The notes under the pieces were generated by a model. The model searched no databases. It was not told the DNA's origin and was given only the letters and a program-made list of their open reading frames with translations. The translations under genes and the position numbers were made by a program. A DNA stretch of 53,536 nucleotides from a bacterium (GTDB lineage Bacteria; Myxococcota_A; Bradymonadia; REDH01), in NCBI GenBank assembly GCA_030427825.1, contig JAUICO010000020.1:1-53536 (forward strand), given 5' to 3'. Of the stretch, positions 51,351 through 53,536 are shown piece after piece. Position 1 is the stretch's first letter; each line of letters opens with the position of its first letter.

Positions 51351-52502
51351 TCATACACGGCCTACAGCCTTCTGCTCGCGTTCGATGGACTCGAAGAGGG
51401 CGCGAAAGTTGCCGCCGCCGAAACCACGGTCGCCCTTTCGCTGAATGATCTCCAGGAAGAAGGGGCCGCCCTGTTTGTCCTCAAAGAGTCCGGCGAAATC
51501 CTTGCAGAATATCTGCAGCAGGTACTTCCCGGGGCCCTCTCCGTCGACAAGGATTTCCAGCTCTCTCAGCGTCGAGATGTCCTCGTCGATCTCGATGTCA
51601 CTTTCGGCCATCCGGGGCGGCAGCATCTCGTAGTAGCTCTCGGGTGTCGGCATGAAACCGATACCCGCACTGCGCATGTCACCAACCGTCGCGACGATGT
51701 CTGCGATTGTCAGCGCTGTGTGTTGAACGCCGGGGCCGTTGTTGTCTTCAACGAAGGTGTAGATCTGAGATCGATCAAAGTGGGGACGTCGAGGCTCGTT
51801 GTTTGCAAACTTCACCCCGGAGTGTGGGTCCCACATCACGGTGGACTTGAGGCCCGAGCCGGTACCCCCTGCGGACACCGCGACATCATCCGTGTGAAAC
51901 TCAATGCCCCAATACTCTTCGAAACCGAGCACGTTCCGAAACCACAACAACATCGGCTGCAGGGTGAGAAAATTGCTGGTCACATGGTCGATCTCACCGA
52001 ATCCGAATCGGTTTCTTCCGCCTCGTGCGGTGTCGAAGGTTCGGACGCCCGGAAGCAGGCCACGATACCCGCGCCGTTCTGCGAATGTGAAGAGCACTTC
52101 ACCAAAGGGCGAGGTGATCGAAAACCAGCGATAGCTCCCGTGCTCGTCTGTTACGGTCTCGGGATCCGCTACAGCGGTGCCGCCGCGCTCGGCGATCACT
52201 TCGAAGGTGCGATCAGCGCTGTCGACCTCGAAGATCAGCTCGCCGACCCCGTCAGGGTGCCGTGAGAGGAAGCGTCCTGCGCGGGAGTCATCGCTCAGTG
52301 GCTCCGTGAGAATGTACCTGGCGCTGCCGGCTTCAATGACATGGCTGCGTTGTCCGCCGGCCGCTGCGGCGGTGTCGTCGCTCGCGCCCAGCCATGCGAA
52401 GTCGAGCCGATCGACCCAGAACTGCCGGTGCGGCGCGATGTCCCTCACCAGAAAGTGAACGGCCTCAAGCCGTCGAATCCCAAGGGCTTCCGAACGTGCC
52501 AT
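51351..52502 (-). CDS. hppD: 4-hydroxyphenylpyruvate dioxygenase
   Basis: The 383-residue enzyme converts 4-hydroxyphenylpyruvate to homogentisate. Two VOC-type domains are visible; the iron ligands fall in GFGEIDHVTSN (His), NGPGVQHTALTIADI (His) and GPFFLEIIQRKGDRGFGGGNFRALFESIE (Glu), the last being the family C-terminal signature. ATG 52502 has GGGGGAG just upstream. First gene of the minus-strand tyrosine unit; fumarylacetoacetase and maleylacetoacetate isomerase are not in the window. Confidence 0.96.
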   Translation of the reverse strand: MARSEALGIRRLEAVHFLVRDIAPHRQFWVDRLDFAWLGASDDTAAAAGGQRSHVIEAGSARYILTEPLSDDSRAGRFLSRHPDGVGELIFEVDSADRTFEVIAERGGTAVADPETVTDEHGSYRWFSITSPFGEVLFTFAERRGYRGLLPGVRTFDTARGGRNRFGFGEIDHVTSNFLTLQPMLLWFRNVLGFEEYWGIEFHTDDVAVSAGGTGSGLKSTVMWDPHSGVKFANNEPRRPHFDRSQIYTFVEDNNGPGVQHTALTIADIVATVGDMRSAGIGFMPTPESYYEMLPPRMAESDIEIDEDISTLRELEILVDGEGPGKYLLQIFCKDFAGLFEDKQGGPFFLEIIQRKGDRGFGGGNFRALFESIEREQKAVGRV

Positions 52503-52709
52503 GACTCCCCCGTTGTGCAGCACCCGATAGGCCAGCTATTCGCCTGCCGCAGCATCGTGTCAAGCTCTGCCGCGCCACCAACACGGGCATTTCATCACCG
52601 CGCCCTACTCTGCTATAGCGGCATGCTCATGACGCAGCGCGGCATCGTGCCGCGCACTCCAGCAGCTCGGCCGGCACAGCCGGGCGCTATCGAAGAGCAG
52701 GAGCGCTAC

Positions 52710-53536
52710 GTGGCGACCAGACCGAAGATTACGACGGACGGACATCGGCTCAAGACGGAAGACGGCGCTGTGACCCGCGACAGGCCGTGGATCTTCCGCA
52801 CCTACGCCGGCCACACCAGCGCCCGCGCATCCAATGAGCTGTACCGAGCCAACCTCTCTCGGGGTCAGACCGGCCTCTCGATCGCCTTCGATCTGCCGAC
52901 GCAGTGCGGGTACTCGTCCCATGATGACATCGCGCGACCCGAAGTGGGCAAGGTTGGTGTCCCGATCAACTCCCTCGACGACTTTCATACGCTCTTCGAA
53001 GGGATCCCCCTCGATCAGATGAACACGTCGATGACGATCAACGGCACCTCGATGTGGCTTCTCGCGCTCTACGTGGCGCTCGCCCGGGAAAACGGCGTCG
53101 ATGAGAAGCTGCTCCGGGGCACCACGCAGAATGACATCGTCAAAGAATACCTCGCGCGCGGGACCTACATCTTTCCGCCGGAGGCGCACTTCCGCATCAT
53201 CGCCGAGATGTACGAGTACAGCCTCGAGCGTATCCCAAACTGGAACGCGTCGAACGTCTGCTCCTACCACCTGCAGGAGGCCGGAGCGACGCCGGTTCAG
53301 GAGCTCGCCTTCGCCCTCGCGACGGCCATCGGGGTCCTCGACGAGATTCGGGAGCGCGGCCACTTTACCCACGACCAGTTCGAGCGCGCCGTCGGCCGCG
53401 TCAGCTTCTTCGTGAACGCCGGCATTCGATTCGTCGAAGAGACCTGCAAGATGCGTGCGTTCACCGAACTGTGGGACGAGATCACGCGGGAGCGCTACGG
53501 CGTCGAGAATCCCCGCTACCGCCGCTTTCGCTATGG
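52710..53536 (+). CDS. Methylmalonyl/ethylmalonyl-CoA mutase-family protein (C-terminus cut by window edge)
   Basis: The first 275 residues of a B12-dependent acyl-CoA mutase large subunit are visible: RPWIFRTYAGHTSARASNELYRANLSRGQTGLSIAFDLPTQCGY, GKVGVPINSLDDFHTLFEGIPLDQMNTSMTIN, GTTQNDIVKEYLARGTYIFPPE and NVCSYHLQEAGATPVQELAFALATAIGVLDEI. The RTYAGH and MNTSMTIN wording fits the MeaA/ethylmalonyl-CoA mutase branch better than the classical methylmalonyl-CoA mutase. GTG 52710 has AGGAG 6 nt upstream; ATG 52623 and 52629 in the same frame are alternatives without a ribosome site. Divergent from the HPPD gene. Confidence 0.88.
   Translation, partial: MATRPKITTDGHRLKTEDGAVTRDRPWIFRTYAGHTSARASNELYRANLSRGQTGLSIAFDLPTQCGYSSHDDIARPEVGKVGVPINSLDDFHTLFEGIPLDQMNTSMTINGTSMWLLALYVALARENGVDEKLLRGTTQNDIVKEYLARGTYIFPPEAHFRIIAEMYEYSLERIPNWNASNVCSYHLQEAGATPVQELAFALATAIGVLDEIRERGHFTHDQFERAVGRVSFFVNAGIRFVEETCKMRAFTELWDEITRERYGVENPRYRRFRY

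Noticed and set aside
51303..52265. Plus-strand open frame of 320 codons
   Set aside because: Antisense to the HPPD gene.
1..53536. tRNA, rRNA, CRISPR arrays, insertion sequences, attachment sites
   Set aside because: Both strands were read for clover-leaf ends, regular spaced repeats, transposase motifs and long inverted ends; none was convincing.

Overview
The window is a dense, GC-rich bacterial chromosome segment (about 45 protein genes, short intergenic gaps, frequent 1-8 bp gene overlaps, GTG and TTG starts). The gene mix is an Hanks-type Ser/Thr kinase with one membrane segment, several lipoproteins with peptidase folds, a type II glutamine synthetase, wax ester/DGAT-type neutral lipid genes and a bacterial kynurenine pathway. 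I infer a Myxococcota- or Bradymonadota-like (former deltaproteobacterial) organism. No rRNA, tRNA, CRISPR array, insertion sequence or phage gene was seen. The window is cut inside a gene at both ends.

Layout. 1-9081: a truncated GMC-type flavin oxidoreductase, a two-domain lipoprotein, a 3-beta-HSD-like SDR, a lipase behind a promoter/operator palindrome, type II glutamine synthetase, a pair of acyl-CoA dehydrogenases and SlyD. 9223-15715: a five-gene lipid operon (serine esterase, PlsC-like acyltransferase, FATP-type acyl-CoA synthetase, alpha/beta hydrolase, WS/DGAT) behind a palindrome of the KstR/TetR type. 15740-20178: orphan Vsr endonuclease, deazaflavin-type nitroreductase, DoxX, MazG-like pyrophosphohydrolase, Ser/Thr kinase and an outer-membrane-like protein. 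20514-24425: a caspase-fold lipoprotein with an EF-hand, an HExxH metalloprotease-like lipoprotein and two small unknown proteins. 24630-29111: Sel1-repeat membrane protein, metX and bifunctional aspartokinase/homoserine dehydrogenase (methionine/threonine branch). 29184-35299: ABC exporter, methyltransferase, pseudouridine synthase, pentapeptide protein, M42 peptidase and a DksA-like protein lacking most zinc-finger cysteines.

35480-43034 is a kynurenine catabolic cluster: 2-aminomuconate semialdehyde dehydrogenase, 2-aminomuconate deaminase, 3-hydroxyanthranilate dioxygenase, ACMS decarboxylase, kynurenine formamidase, a glyoxalase-like protein, kynureninase and kynurenine 3-monooxygenase. 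Together they would carry N-formylkynurenine to 4-oxalocrotonate; tryptophan 2,3-dioxygenase is not in the window. 43150-53536: an exported unknown protein, an amidase-family protein that has lost two of three catalytic residues, HrpB helicase, phosphoglycerate mutase GpmI, the tyrosine catabolic pair homogentisate dioxygenase and HPPD, and the start of an ethylmalonyl/methylmalonyl-CoA mutase-family gene.

The most unusual items are the inactive-looking amidase, the 15-bp tandem repeat that adds SFATG units inside an aldehyde dehydrogenase and recurs at the end of another gene, the caspase/EF-hand lipoprotein, and the lipid operon with its operator-like palindrome. Function calls rest on motif recognition alone; no database search was possible.
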